Shown here: one piece after another, positions 8,291 to 17,867 of the stretch
Position numbering within the stretch: position 1 is the stretch's first letter
Layout: every line of letters begins with the position of its first letter
Origin: JANYJZ01 sp964523395
Lineage (GTDB): Bacteria; Bacteroidota; Ignavibacteria; UBA10030; SZUA-254
NCBI GenBank assembly: GCA_964523395.1
Contig: CAZFXS010000002.1
Location: forward strand, 186,001 to 250,000
Direction: 5' to 3'
Length of the DNA: 64,000 bases
Made by a program: the position numbers and the translations under genes
The notes under the pieces: model-generated
The model's input: the letters and a program-made list of their open reading frames with translations, nothing else
The model's database searches: none
What the model was told of the DNA's origin: nothing

Positions 8291-10453
8291 TTAACGTAAT
8301 ACCAATAGTTTTCGCGACAGAATAAAACCGCCGGAATTTAGCCTGTAGAAATATACTCCGCTCGGAAATTTGGCTCCATCCAGGATAACGGATTTGTAAC
8401 CCGGCCCTTCCACCCTGTTCACAATTATCACCAGCTCCCGACCAAGTAAATCGAACACTTTGAGGGAAACGTGACTTTGTGCCGGGACGTAATATGAGAT
8501 AGTAGTGAACGAATTAAAGGGATTCGGGAAGTTTTGTTCCAACGTATAGTCTTCAGGCTCATCGAGCCGGCCGACAAGATTACTCATCTCAGATATTGGC
8601 CTGCGCCATAGAGACTTATCCGCCATTGCAAATACAGACTTGCTATCATGAGCAACCACCCGCGACCTTATTTCTGATAAATTAGAGCTCACATCACGCC
8701 AGTTTTCACCTTGATCTTCAGTAATGAATATTCCGTCATCTGTTCCTGCAAAAGCCACCGGCATACGAACCAAAAAGCTTGTAATGCTTCGATTCATAAG
8801 TCCATTATCCATGGGACGCCAGGAGACTCCACCGTTATCTGAGACATATGCCCCACGCGTGCTTCCTGCGTATATCCGCGGCCGATCGATCGCAAAAGCT
8901 CTCCAATATTGAAGCGAAATGCCATGTTGTATAGCAACCCATGATGTACCATAGTTGCTTGAATGATAGATATGGCCTCCGAGAAATCTTCCTGCAAAGA
9001 TATCTGAGAAGTCCGCTGTCAAAAAATAAATATCATTAAGATCACTTCTAGGTCCAATAAAATTCCAGGATTCAGCAAGATCCGTTGTACAAAAGACACC
9101 TTCATCAGTTCCAGCATAGAGATGTGAATCAGTAGCCGCAAGCACATTGACGAAACCATTTGATAACCCAGTCTTGGCAAACTTCCAATGAAGCCCATCG
9201 TCAGTCGATCGTATCACGCCACCTCTACCTCCAGCAAACAATGATGTACCAACTGAAACAATTGAAAAGATATCAAAGAGCATTGGTTGTTGCCATACAT
9301 AGTCCCACGTTTCACCGTTATCTGTCGAAACAGCCAGACCATTACCAAAAGTTCCGACAAACATCTTCGAACCTCTAACGAAAAGACAGCTGAGTCCGAT
9401 ACTTGTGACACCGTTGTTAGCAACATTCCAATTCTCCCCATTGTCAGATGATCGGTAAATGCCGGAGTATATCGTTCCGGCAAAAACAAAAGAATCTCCT
9501 GCCGCCAGAGCCTCTGTTCTCCTTTCAGGCAAACCATTATCGGCGGCCATCCAGGAGTTTCCCTGGTCCGACGTTCGAAATACACCAATTTCGCCTGCAC
9601 TGTTTTCTACGGTGCTCGCAAAGATACTTGATCCCCGCTTTGTAAGTTTAGCGATCCACTTGTTTGTCAGCCCATTATTCTTCTCATGCCAACTTATACC
9701 ACCGTCTGATGTAAACAGAATCCCAGCCGTCGTTCCGACCAGAAGTCCGACGATGCCTGTTTCAATTTCCACAGTTTGCATATCTCCGATTACATCAACA
9801 ACTGTTGAATCAGTTCCACGCCAGGTTATGCCATCATCAGTGGAAACAAATACTCCTCTTGCCCCCGCATAAATCGTAGCATCTTGTGAACCATTTTTCG
9901 CTACAACAATGGCGTTGACTTCATCACTGTTACTCAGAGGAAGGGATGTTCGTTGCCAGGACAATCCATGATTAGTAGATCGAAAAATAGCGTTATAGCT
10001 TCCCGCGAACATAGTCGTATTCCCCAAGCCGTCTCTATGAAGGGCGAGGGAAAGAACAAAGGTATGCGTAAGCCCGTTGTTCGCGGTCTGCCAGCTTCCA
10101 CCCATATCCGTCGAAACCAGGAGACCATACCCCCGTGTCCCAGCGAATAGATACGTCAGGGAAGGATCTATTGAATCCACAATCATACATTCAATGAAAG
10201 CTGAGGAAGGAATTCCATTACTAACTGAAGACCAGCTCGCGCCGTTATCCATAGAGAGATAAACAGATCCATCAGCTGTGCCGGCGAAAGTCTGGTTCTG
10301 GTGAATAGCAAAACACCGAATACGACCGCCAGTCGGTCTATTCATCGGAGTCCATTGTGCAATCGTGGTCCAAGAAAATAGAAACAAGAGTAGGAAAGGC
10401 GTCCCTAAATTAACGAGGTGCTTCACACAAGATTGATTTGACAATGTAACCAT
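8291..10453 (-). CDS. Secreted BNR/sortilin-like beta-propeller protein with T9SS sorting domain
   Basis: About 720 residues from the ATG at 10453, preferred over an ATG 39 bp upstream because AGAGGGGAGAA lies directly before it. A signal peptide (hydrophobic 'PFLLLFLFSW' then 'TTIAQ') is followed by many repeats of about 40-45 residues carrying 'S.DNG.(S/T)W', the BNR/Asp-box pattern also seen in YCF48-like and sialidase-type propellers. The C-terminus is a T9SS sorting domain starting 'LEQNFPNPFNSFTT' and ending 'LSRKLLVLR'. The likely fate is export across the outer membrane; the ligand is unknown. The gene ends convergently against tRNA-Leu, 126 bp away. Confidence 0.85.
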   Translation of the reverse strand: MVTLSNQSCVKHLVNLGTPFLLLFLFSWTTIAQWTPMNRPTGGRIRCFAIHQNQTFAGTADGSVYLSMDNGASWSSVSNGIPSSAFIECMIVDSIDPSLTYLFAGTRGYGLLVSTDMGGSWQTANNGLTHTFVLSLALHRDGLGNTTMFAGSYNAIFRSTNHGLSWQRTSLPLSNSDEVNAIVVAKNGSQDATIYAGARGVFVSTDDGITWRGTDSTVVDVIGDMQTVEIETGIVGLLVGTTAGILFTSDGGISWHEKNNGLTNKWIAKLTKRGSSIFASTVENSAGEIGVFRTSDQGNSWMAADNGLPERRTEALAAGDSFVFAGTIYSGIYRSSDNGENWNVANNGVTSIGLSCLFVRGSKMFVGTFGNGLAVSTDNGETWDYVWQQPMLFDIFSIVSVGTSLFAGGRGGVIRSTDDGLHWKFAKTGLSNGFVNVLAATDSHLYAGTDEGVFCTTDLAESWNFIGPRSDLNDIYFLTADFSDIFAGRFLGGHIYHSSNYGTSWVAIQHGISLQYWRAFAIDRPRIYAGSTRGAYVSDNGGVSWRPMDNGLMNRSITSFLVRMPVAFAGTDDGIFITEDQGENWRDVSSNLSEIRSRVVAHDSKSVFAMADKSLWRRPISEMSNLVGRLDEPEDYTLEQNFPNPFNSFTTISYYVPAQSHVSLKVFDLLGRELVIIVNRVEGPGYKSVILDGAKFPSGVYFYRLNSGGFILSRKLLVLR

Positions 10454-10719
10454 TTCTCCCCTCTTCCCTGAGAAGCCGTTTATGCTCTTCATAGAAGATA
10501 GGTTAATCTAGCAAAGTTGTCAAGCGTGAATTCGTTATAAATCGGATGGATTAGTCGGGTTAATTAATGCTGCTTTTCACCACAGCAGTGTTCTCCACTA
10601 CACGTGCACACTCCCGGATAATCAACCCGGAGTTATTAATTTTGACAGACAAACAATCGTCCATCATAACGTACTTAATGTAACGATGCTTTCCTTTATT
10701 ATTGGATGTAGCCAATAAC

Positions 10720-11109
10720 TTAATCCTGTTTGGCTGGATGTCGGAACAGCAGCATGCCGAATACGATGGCAAGGATTGAGTATATGAACGCAACTACCCA
10801 AATTAACACTGGCAAATCACGATCAGACGTCAGACCTTTTACCAACGCAATACCTGCCATAAAAAAATGAGTAAAGTTCGCTACTGTCACCGGACGGTTG
10901 TAGATACCGCCGATAATACTTTCTCTTGTCATCCAGTTAAGCATGGCAAATGCAAAGTAAACCGCGCCAAGTGTTTGAACGAGCAATCGGGGAAATGTTT
11001 CCGCCCCGACATTAATATACCGCAATGTTTCCCCTGGTAAAAAGCTAAGCGCGATTCCTGCCACACCTAACAATAGAGCACTCAGCGTCATGATAACTCT
11101 TGTATTCAT
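10720..11109 (-). CDS. Four-helix integral membrane protein, function unknown
   Basis: A 129-residue protein with four hydrophobic segments (about 5-25, 40-60, 77-93 and 100-121), probably an inner-membrane protein. The short C-terminus is 'FRHPAKQD'. It resembles small uncharacterised membrane proteins of Bacteroidota in layout, but I cannot name a domain with certainty. Start ATG at 11109; the upstream gene on the same strand ends 34 bp away. Confidence 0.7.
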   Translation of the reverse strand: MNTRVIMTLSALLLGVAGIALSFLPGETLRYINVGAETFPRLLVQTLGAVYFAFAMLNWMTRESIIGGIYNRPVTVANFTHFFMAGIALVKGLTSDRDLPVLIWVVAFIYSILAIVFGMLLFRHPAKQD

Positions 11110-11143
11110 AGATTTTCGAAGAATGCAGTAGCCTCTAAGCCGC

Positions 11144-12829
11144 TTATTTTAGGAAAACCAGTTTCCTCGTTTCGATAAATGATGAAGATTGCAATCGATA
11201 GAAATACACTCCATTGCCAAGTCTGGTTGCGTCGAAACTTTCCGTGTAGCTTCCTGCTTCTTTAACCCCGTTCACAAGCGAAGCAACTTCCTGGCCGAGC
11301 ATATTATAGACTTTAAGCGTAATAACTGACTGCCTTGGCACATCGTAGCGGATGGTTGTCGCGGGATTGAATGGATTCGGATAGTTCTGATGCAGTGAAA
11401 ACACCGCGGGGGAACCGCCATTTGAATTTTCAACACCGGTAGGACCGGTCTCCAGTTTCCAGAGGCCCGGGATTGCGTGAAAAAACCATGTACCATTTAC
11501 ATTTACAAGCGGAAAAGGCGCAGAACTGGTAAAGCCGGTATAAAAATCCTGCACAAGCACTGTGCCCGATTCCGTACCATCGCTTTTCCATAATTCAATG
11601 CCGTTTGTACCATCGTCCGCCCAGAAAAATAATGTGCCATTGACGTTTGCTAAATATGTAGGAGTTGAACTTCCGGGGCCGGGATTGATATCTTTGACCA
11701 TGACCGTTCCCACGTCTGTTCCATTGGTTTTCCATAATTCAGTTCCTGTAGACGCATTAACATACCTTGAAAAAAAGACAGTGCCATTGACATTGGTTAT
11801 GTACGCGGGAGATGAAGACGCAACAAGATTATCTCCGACTACTACCGTTCCTGCATCAGTGCCATCGCTCTTCCATAATTCCATTCCATTTGCCGCGGAA
11901 AGCGCGGAAAAGAACAGCGTGCCATTAACATTGGTAAACCATGTAGGGGCGGGAGGGCTTAAATACGTGTTGAGTTTAACAGGTACTGTACCCGCTGTTG
12001 TGCCATTGCTTTTCCATACTTGATATCCGGTATATGTGGTGCCACTGATGACACTATTGGTCACAGTAAAAAATAATGTGCCATTCACATCGGTTACATT
12101 TCCAATGCCTGCGTAACCGGCATTGCTCGCGCCGGTATTGATATCTTTGACTAATACCGTTCCCGCTTCGGTACCGTCGGTTTTCCATAATTCCCTTCCG
12201 TTGAGTGCTGTTACCGCGCTGAAATATACCATACCATTGGAAACTGCAAAGTTTTTCGGGTCTCCATGTCCGTCACCGGGATTAATATCCTTCACCATAA
12301 CAGTTCCCGCTTCAGTACCGTCGCTTTTCCACAATTCATAATTGTATGGAGGTCCAGCTGTCGCGTTAAAATACAAATTCCCGTTATACACAACCCCGAG
12401 TGTAAGATCTGAACCGTTCGGGCCAGGCCAGATGTCTTTCACCAACACCGTTCCCGCTTCAGTGCCATCACTTTTCCACAATTCATATCCATGTATTCCA
12501 TCATTCGCTTGAAAAAACAATGTGCCGTTTACATTGAAAAACTGCTTGAGGCCTGAAGAACCTCCGGGAAAGATCTGTTTGACCAGTACTGTTCCTGCGT
12601 CCGTACCATCGCTTTTCCACAAAGCTTCTCTATAAGAAAAATCCGACGAATCAAAAACCGTCGCATCAAAAAATAGCACACCATTGACATTCGTGAACCA
12701 TCCGTTAGCTCCGCCTATGGACCATGATCCCATCCCATCTTTTACAAGAGACGGTGTTTGCCCGAAGCCAAGAGATACCGCAAGTGACAAAAGCAATGCT
12801 ACAGTGACAACAGGTCGTAAAGTTTTCAT
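11144..12829 (-). CDS. Secreted ELWxxDGT-repeat protein with T9SS sorting domain
   Basis: A 561-residue exported protein. The signal peptide (MKTLRPVVTVALLLSL.., cleavage near 'LGFGQ') is followed by about eight repeats of roughly 50 residues. Each contains 'ELW(K)(S/T)(D/N)GT..GTV.V' and 'NVNGTLFF', the ELWxxDGT repeat pattern. A C-terminal T9SS domain with 'LHQNYPNPFNPATTI' ends 'ETRKLVFLK'. The repeat family is known mainly from large secreted bacterial proteins and has no enzymatic role I can name. The start ATG at 12829 has a poor ribosome binding site. Confidence 0.88.
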   Translation of the reverse strand: MKTLRPVVTVALLLSLAVSLGFGQTPSLVKDGMGSWSIGGANGWFTNVNGVLFFDATVFDSSDFSYREALWKSDGTDAGTVLVKQIFPGGSSGLKQFFNVNGTLFFQANDGIHGYELWKSDGTEAGTVLVKDIWPGPNGSDLTLGVVYNGNLYFNATAGPPYNYELWKSDGTEAGTVMVKDINPGDGHGDPKNFAVSNGMVYFSAVTALNGRELWKTDGTEAGTVLVKDINTGASNAGYAGIGNVTDVNGTLFFTVTNSVISGTTYTGYQVWKSNGTTAGTVPVKLNTYLSPPAPTWFTNVNGTLFFSALSAANGMELWKSDGTDAGTVVVGDNLVASSSPAYITNVNGTVFFSRYVNASTGTELWKTNGTDVGTVMVKDINPGPGSSTPTYLANVNGTLFFWADDGTNGIELWKSDGTESGTVLVQDFYTGFTSSAPFPLVNVNGTWFFHAIPGLWKLETGPTGVENSNGGSPAVFSLHQNYPNPFNPATTIRYDVPRQSVITLKVYNMLGQEVASLVNGVKEAGSYTESFDATRLGNGVYFYRLQSSSFIETRKLVFLK

Positions 12830-13051
12830 ATGAATTTTAATAATGTGTGAAGTGAATCATGATTTAATGAAACCTCCGGTAAGACTGCTCCCGCACTGGG
12901 TTAAAGCAATGGCACCAATGTACGAAAATAGCACTGCCATTATCAAGGGAATTTTTGGGAAATTGTGAGGTTAGGCCGTAAAACTATGCTGTAAACAGGG
13001 GGGTGATTGTTCCGGTTGAAATTACCCGTTGATTTTCCTATACTATAGGCG

Positions 13052-13408
13052 ATGAACTGCCAGTCACATATCAGAATACTATCAATAATCCTGATTGCCG
13101 CATATATGGTCTCGATGGTATTTGCCATCGGTCCGCATAACCACGTGACTGCGCAAAAAAAGGGCGATCTTCCCTCTCTTGTTGCACATAATTGCGGAGC
13201 AAAAGAAAAGCATAAGGATATCGAATCAAAAGACTCGTGCCTTCCCTGCTTCCGCTCCCAGAATCCGGTTTCAAGTTCCACATACTGTCCTTTTCTTTCC
13301 GACGTTGATGTAGAACATTGTCAGACAGATAATGTCCATGCAACGCCGAATTCAGTAATTTCATCATACACCCCTAAGCGCGGCCCTCCTTCTTACCATA
13401 CTATTTGA
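13052..13408 (+). CDS. Small secreted Cys/His-containing protein next to metal-uptake genes
   Basis: A 118-residue protein with an N-terminal hydrophobic segment (about 8-26) that looks like a signal peptide or anchor. The mature part contains HNH, a 'HNCGAKEKH' stretch, 'CLPC' and further Cys and His residues. I do not recognise a family. Lying first in a plus-strand run with an outer-membrane barrel, a ZnuA-like binding protein and a ZnuB-like permease suggests a metal-binding or metal-sensing role, which is inference from context and composition. Confidence 0.6.
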   Translation: MNCQSHIRILSIILIAAYMVSMVFAIGPHNHVTAQKKGDLPSLVAHNCGAKEKHKDIESKDSCLPCFRSQNPVSSSTYCPFLSDVDVEHCQTDNVHATPNSVISSYTPKRGPPSYHTI

Positions 13409-13461
13409 TAATTTCTGCCGGACTGGATCCGGTATAATTTCAATTATGTATGGTGATTTCA

Positions 13462-14604
13462 ATGAGTAAATGTTTGTTTGTCATTACGTTACTTTGCGGA
13501 ATTTGCAACTCGGTATTTCCGCAACAGGACAGCACCGCCGCCGCTGATTCAATCTTGCTAAAGCAGATTGAACAGCAGATGCAGCAACCGGCCCAGTCAC
13601 TGCCGGCAGTACAACCGCGGAGTGCTATTTCCACAAACCCCAATATCAGTGTGGTAGGTGATCTCCGCAGTTCATATCACAGCGAGCTGAAACGGCATAT
13701 TGACTTTAGTTTCGACGAGGCGGAATTTTCATTTCAATCGGTAGTTGATCCGTATGCCCGCGCTGATTTTTTCGTTTCGTTCGGGAAAGATCCTTCCACC
13801 GGAGAGTATGAAGCGGAAATTGAAGAGGCATATGTCACCAGCCTCGATCTGCCGGCACATCTTCAATTAAAAGCAGGCAAATTCCGGTCAGCCCTTGGCC
13901 GGATTAACCCCATTCACCCTCACGCGTTGCCGTTTGTTGATTTGCCGATCGCATATGTCAACTATTTCGGGGATGAAGGATTGAATGATGAAGGAATTTC
14001 ACTCAGCTGGCTTGTGCCGAACCCGTTCGACTTTTACCAGGAGCTGACGTTTGAAGCAACCGCCGGACCGGTGAACAGTCCCAGCTTTCACCGGAGCAGT
14101 TTGGATAAATATTTCCTGTTAGCTCATCTGAAAAATTTCTGGGACCTGACTGAAAACTCGACACTCGAATTAGGCCTCACCGGAATGACCGGCGAGAATC
14201 CGAATAGTTCCACCACAACAATGGGCGCTGTCGACATCACGTATAAATGGAAACCTCTCCGCTTCAACACCTATCAATCGCTGGTCTGGCAGACAGAGGC
14301 ATTCTTCAGTAACGCGAAAGATCCTGTTGCCGATGATGTTTCGTCGTGGGGAATGTATTCGTTTCTCACATATCAACTAGAAAAGCGATGGTTCCTTACC
14401 GGCCGTTTTGATTATTCGAACTTCCCGACATCTTCTTCGGCAGTTGAGCGGGCTTACTCTGCTACGCTCGGCTGGTATGCAACGGAATTTCAAAAGATCG
14501 AACTTGAAGGAAAAACAACCACGAGTAATTTCCAGGATCAATATCAACAGGCGATGTTGCGCTGGATTTTTGTCATCGGCGCGCATGGCGCACATGCATA
14601 TTAA
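13462..14604 (+). CDS. Outer-membrane beta-barrel protein of the metal-uptake group
   Basis: About 380 residues. The ATG at 13462 gives a clean signal peptide (MSKCLFVITLLCG.., cleavage near 'VFPQ'); an ATG 12 bp upstream is possible. A short Gln-rich linker is followed by alternating strand patterns and a C-terminal aromatic end ('AHGAHAY'), typical of an outer-membrane barrel. It lies 23 bp before the ZnuA-like gene, so it probably acts as porin or receptor for the same metal. The precise family is not certain, and no TonB plug domain is visible. Confidence 0.72.
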   Translation: MSKCLFVITLLCGICNSVFPQQDSTAAADSILLKQIEQQMQQPAQSLPAVQPRSAISTNPNISVVGDLRSSYHSELKRHIDFSFDEAEFSFQSVVDPYARADFFVSFGKDPSTGEYEAEIEEAYVTSLDLPAHLQLKAGKFRSALGRINPIHPHALPFVDLPIAYVNYFGDEGLNDEGISLSWLVPNPFDFYQELTFEATAGPVNSPSFHRSSLDKYFLLAHLKNFWDLTENSTLELGLTGMTGENPNSSTTTMGAVDITYKWKPLRFNTYQSLVWQTEAFFSNAKDPVADDVSSWGMYSFLTYQLEKRWFLTGRFDYSNFPTSSSAVERAYSATLGWYATEFQKIELEGKTTTSNFQDQYQQAMLRWIFVIGAHGAHAY

Positions 14605-14627
14605 TAACAGCAGATTAAAGGACTTTT

Positions 14628-15533
14628 ATGAAACAATTACTTTTTGTTACTTGTACTCTTCTTGTGTTGACATGCGTATCACACGCTGATACGAAGGTTA
14701 AAGTCGTTACCACACTTCCGGATTTGAAAAGCATGGCCGACATCATCGGCGGCGACAAGGTGGAAACATTCGCTATCGCCACGGGGTATCAGAACCCGCA
14801 CTTTGTTGACCCGAAGCCGAGTTATATCCTCAAACTTTCCAAAGCGGATATGTTTATCACTATCGGACTGGACCTGGAAACCGGATGGGTTCCATCCCTT
14901 CTCAACAGTTCACGCAACGCGAAGATAATGAAAGGCGGTGACGGGTATGTAGATGCTTCGCTCCATGTGCCGCTGCTTCAGGTTCCTTCAAGCGTCAACC
15001 GGGCCGAGGGGGATATTCATATTTACGGCAATCCGCATTACTGGCTTGACCCGCTCCGTGGAAAGTACATAGCGCTAACTATTTGCGATGCTCTGTGTAA
15101 AATTTCTCCTGATAATAAAACACTGTTCCAGTCTAATTTAAAATCGTTCAACGATAAGATCGACACAAAATCAAAAGAGTGGCTTGCGCTTACTGCACCG
15201 TTTAAAGGAACGAAGATCATTGCATATCATAACGAGTGGCCCTATTTTGAAGAGCGGTTCGGATTAAAGATTGTTGACTTCCTTGAACCTAAACCGGGAA
15301 TTCCCCCGAGCCCCAACCAGCTGATGAAAGTTATCGGAGAAATTAAACGGGAAAACATTAAAGTAATTATATCTTCCCCCTACTTTACCACCGAATCTGC
15401 TGACCTGGTTGCGCGGCAGACAGGCGCTAAGGTTGTCGTCCTTGCCACATCGGTTGGAGCTGAAGATAATATCAACGATTATTTTGAATTGTTTGATTAC
15501 AATGTCAAGAAGATTGTTGAAGCACTCAAGTGA
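14628..15533 (+). CDS. znuA: Metal ABC transporter substrate-binding protein (ZnuA-like)
   Basis: A 301-residue cluster A-I periplasmic binding protein with signal peptide (1-20, 'VSHA'). Likely metal ligands are His58 (NPHFVDPKPS), His137 (GNPHYWLDP) and His201 (YHNEWPYF), with Glu220 near 'EPKPG'. There is no His/Asp-rich loop like that of E. coli ZnuA, and the final acidic ligand position is not clear. It therefore binds Zn2+ or Mn2+; the sequence alone does not decide. AAAGGA precedes the ATG. The permease follows 40 bp downstream, but no ATPase gene is adjacent. Confidence 0.88.
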   Translation: MKQLLFVTCTLLVLTCVSHADTKVKVVTTLPDLKSMADIIGGDKVETFAIATGYQNPHFVDPKPSYILKLSKADMFITIGLDLETGWVPSLLNSSRNAKIMKGGDGYVDASLHVPLLQVPSSVNRAEGDIHIYGNPHYWLDPLRGKYIALTICDALCKISPDNKTLFQSNLKSFNDKIDTKSKEWLALTAPFKGTKIIAYHNEWPYFEERFGLKIVDFLEPKPGIPPSPNQLMKVIGEIKRENIKVIISSPYFTTESADLVARQTGAKVVVLATSVGAEDNINDYFELFDYNVKKIVEALK

Positions 15534-15573
15534 TAATATATTATGACAATGCACTTTATGCGGAGAGTTTACA

Positions 15574-16395
15574 ATGCTTGAAATACTAAGTCAGGACTTT
15601 GTGCTGAACGCGCTCCTCGTCAGCATCGTTATGGGATTACTGCTGTCGTACCTCGGCGTACATGTGGTGGGACGCGGCATCGTCTTTGTCGATCTCGCAC
15701 TGGGACAGATTTCCATGCTCGGCGTTGCGTTCGCAGGATTTATCGGGCAGGATGCAACGCTTATCTCCGTCATTTTCACGATGGCCGGCGCATTCTTCCT
15801 TTCCTTCATCAACATCAAAGACAAGCGATTGAAACAGGAAGCCATCATCGGAATTATTTACGCGTTCGCATCGGCAGCGACAGTACTGTTTATTGCCAAA
15901 TCACCGCACGGCGAGGCGGATATTTCCGAAGTGCTTTTCGGGAGTCTCTTTACGGTAACGCATGAACAGATCACGCACATGGCAATGGTGTTCGCAGGCA
16001 TTGGCGCTATGCAGATTATCTTCCGCAAAAAATTCTTCGCGCTGACGGAAATGTTTGAAAATAAAGAGAACGAAAAGGTGGGAATCTTCAATCTCTGGAA
16101 TTTTCTTTTTTACCTGTCGATCGGCTTATCGATAGTGCTTGCTGTGCGGGCAGGAGGAGTGATACCGGTTTTTTCGTATTTGATTATTCCTGCAGTTTCG
16201 GCGTTAATGCTGGCGAAATCAAACTGGTCAGTCATCGTCATTGCGATGATTATCAGCGTACTTGGTTCGGTGCTTGGTTTAATGTTCGCGCTTCATTTTG
16301 ATTTTCCTGCAGGCTCATCTATTGTCGCGTTGCTTGGAGGGATATTTGGGGTGGTATCGGTGATACGTATATTGAAAGGCGTACAAAAAAAATAA
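15574..16395 (+). CDS. znuB: Metal ABC transporter permease (ZnuB-like)
   Basis: A 273-residue inner-membrane permease of the ABC-3 family with about eight to nine hydrophobic helices. The conserved segments near the N-terminus ('GVHVVGRGIVFVDLALGQ') and near 'RAGGVIPVFSYLIIPA' match ZnuB/MntB-type permeases. GGAG precedes the ATG. It should dimerise and import the metal delivered by the ZnuA-like protein. The ATPase (ZnuC) expected in such operons is not present before the convergent MFS gene. Confidence 0.9.
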   Translation: MLEILSQDFVLNALLVSIVMGLLLSYLGVHVVGRGIVFVDLALGQISMLGVAFAGFIGQDATLISVIFTMAGAFFLSFINIKDKRLKQEAIIGIIYAFASAATVLFIAKSPHGEADISEVLFGSLFTVTHEQITHMAMVFAGIGAMQIIFRKKFFALTEMFENKENEKVGIFNLWNFLFYLSIGLSIVLAVRAGGVIPVFSYLIIPAVSALMLAKSNWSVIVIAMIISVLGSVLGLMFALHFDFPAGSSIVALLGGIFGVVSVIRILKGVQKK

Positions 16396-16404
16396 TAAAC
16401 AATA

Positions 16405-17637
16405 TTACCTGGATAATTTCTTTTTGACGAGCCTGCTCACCCTGCGCAGCATAAAAATCGCGATGAGCAATACTCCTACAATAACGTATCCCAGCGTATC
16501 ATAATGCTCGAGCGGACTGTGCGTCGTCTTTTGCACAACGATAAGTCCGCCGATACCTGCCGCCGCCCCGCCCGATAACTGCTGTAACGATGAATTGATG
16601 CTCATAAACGCTCCCCGGTCTTCAGGGTTGGGCAGGGATGTTGCCAGCGATATTGCCGGAACCACGCGGCTCATGATTGCGATCATCAGCACGACGTTTA
16701 ACACGATCAACAGCCAGAACGGAATCGGCGTGAGGTTGGTGTACACAACAATCATTACAGCTAAAAACAGAGACGCCCAGGTAAACAGCGTAAACTTATC
16801 AAACCTGTCGCTCAACTTGCCGATCACCGGTGTGATAAACAGCGTGGCAACACCCGCCGCCATAAACAGAACGGGCAGTTCTTCAGCAGTAACCCCCAGG
16901 TTGTTCACCGCGAAGGCACTTCCCCACGGCATCAGCATAAAGCCGCCCAGCGTAAGAAACGACATCGCCAGAAAGCCGGTACGGTAATCGCGATTGGCAA
17001 TGGTATTCCAGAGATGCGTAATGGCATTGCGGCTGGCATGCAACTCAAGGTGCTTTTTTACCGCGGGCATAGTTGTCAATATGCCGATCCATATCGCGGA
17101 CGCGAGGCAGACAATTATCAGAAACGGCGACTGCCAGCCCCAGATGTTCGCAACATACAATCCGATCGGAATACCAAGCACCTGACTCGTGCCGAATCCC
17201 ATTTGCAGAAACCCCATGACCCGTCCTCGCTGATCTAATGGAAAGAGGTCAGTAACAATAGCCATTGAGATTGAACTGATAACACCGCCAAAAATCCCGG
17301 TCACGATCCGCGCACTCAGAAGCATAACGTACGATGACGTCAGGCCGCACAGTAATGTGCCGAAAATAAACCCGACATAGAAAAACATCAGCAGTGATTT
17401 CCTGTCGAAGCGGTCGGCAAAGCCCGCCGTTAAAAATCCCGACGCGCCCGCGCTAAACGCATACGCAGACACGGCAAAGCCAAACTGGGCGGGGCTAAGT
17501 CCCATCGATTTTATCATCAGGTCACCCAGCGGCGACATCACCATAAAGTCGAGAATCACTGTAAATTGTGTCAGCGCTAGGATGACGATTGCAAATATTT
17601 GCTGGGAAGAAAAAGTACGGGGTGGTTGTTCCATCAT
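16405..17637 (-). CDS. MFS transporter (drug/metabolite efflux type)
   Basis: About 410 residues with 12 predicted helices. The frame is open to a TTG at 17673, but the ATG pair at 17637/17634 is the more likely start. The loop 2-3 motif of the major facilitator family is visible as 'GFADRFDRKSLL', and 'RGRVMGF' and 'GKLSDRFDKF' mark the equivalent positions. It resembles DHA1-type exporters. The substrate cannot be read from sequence. It ends convergently against the ZnuB-like gene, 9 bp away. Confidence 0.87.
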   Translation of the reverse strand: MMEQPPRTFSSQQIFAIVILALTQFTVILDFMVMSPLGDLMIKSMGLSPAQFGFAVSAYAFSAGASGFLTAGFADRFDRKSLLMFFYVGFIFGTLLCGLTSSYVMLLSARIVTGIFGGVISSISMAIVTDLFPLDQRGRVMGFLQMGFGTSQVLGIPIGLYVANIWGWQSPFLIIVCLASAIWIGILTTMPAVKKHLELHASRNAITHLWNTIANRDYRTGFLAMSFLTLGGFMLMPWGSAFAVNNLGVTAEELPVLFMAAGVATLFITPVIGKLSDRFDKFTLFTWASLFLAVMIVVYTNLTPIPFWLLIVLNVVLMIAIMSRVVPAISLATSLPNPEDRGAFMSINSSLQQLSGGAAAGIGGLIVVQKTTHSPLEHYDTLGYVIVGVLLIAIFMLRRVSRLVKKKLSR

Positions 17638-17819
17638 ATTTTTAATAAAAGACTGGATATGTAATGCGTTCAATGTACAAAAAAAGTATCTCTCTATTCA
17701 AACATGTAGTTGAAATCCAGCGGGTATCATTTATGCTTGCTAAGATTTCGCACACAACACGACGGCGGGTCGCCGTCTACTACATCTGCTTATGGCGCGG
17801 TGTTCACCACACAAATAAA

Positions 17820-17844
17820 AAACCCCGTTCGCCGGACGGGGTTT
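17820..17844 (-). terminator. Rho-independent terminator of the DUF1059-like gene
   Basis: AAACCCCGT (17820-17828) pairs perfectly with ACGGGGTTT (17836-17844). Read on the minus strand the hairpin is followed by TTTTATTT. It lies 23 bp past the stop of the 17868-18200 gene. Confidence 0.8.
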
Positions 17845-17867
17845 GAAGAATCCGATGTTATGTTGAA

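Noticed and set aside
8027..8299. 90-codon frame on the plus strand
   Set aside because: It runs straight through tRNA-Leu; the translated tRNA sequence explains the open frame.
10560..10793. 77-codon frame on the minus strand
   Set aside because: It overlaps the end of the four-helix membrane protein gene in another frame and shows no family features or start signal.
17762..17778. Short palindrome GACGGCG/CGCCGTC
   Set aside because: It is too short and lacks a T-run, so no terminator or protein site is claimed; it may belong to the dispersed GC-rich palindromes.
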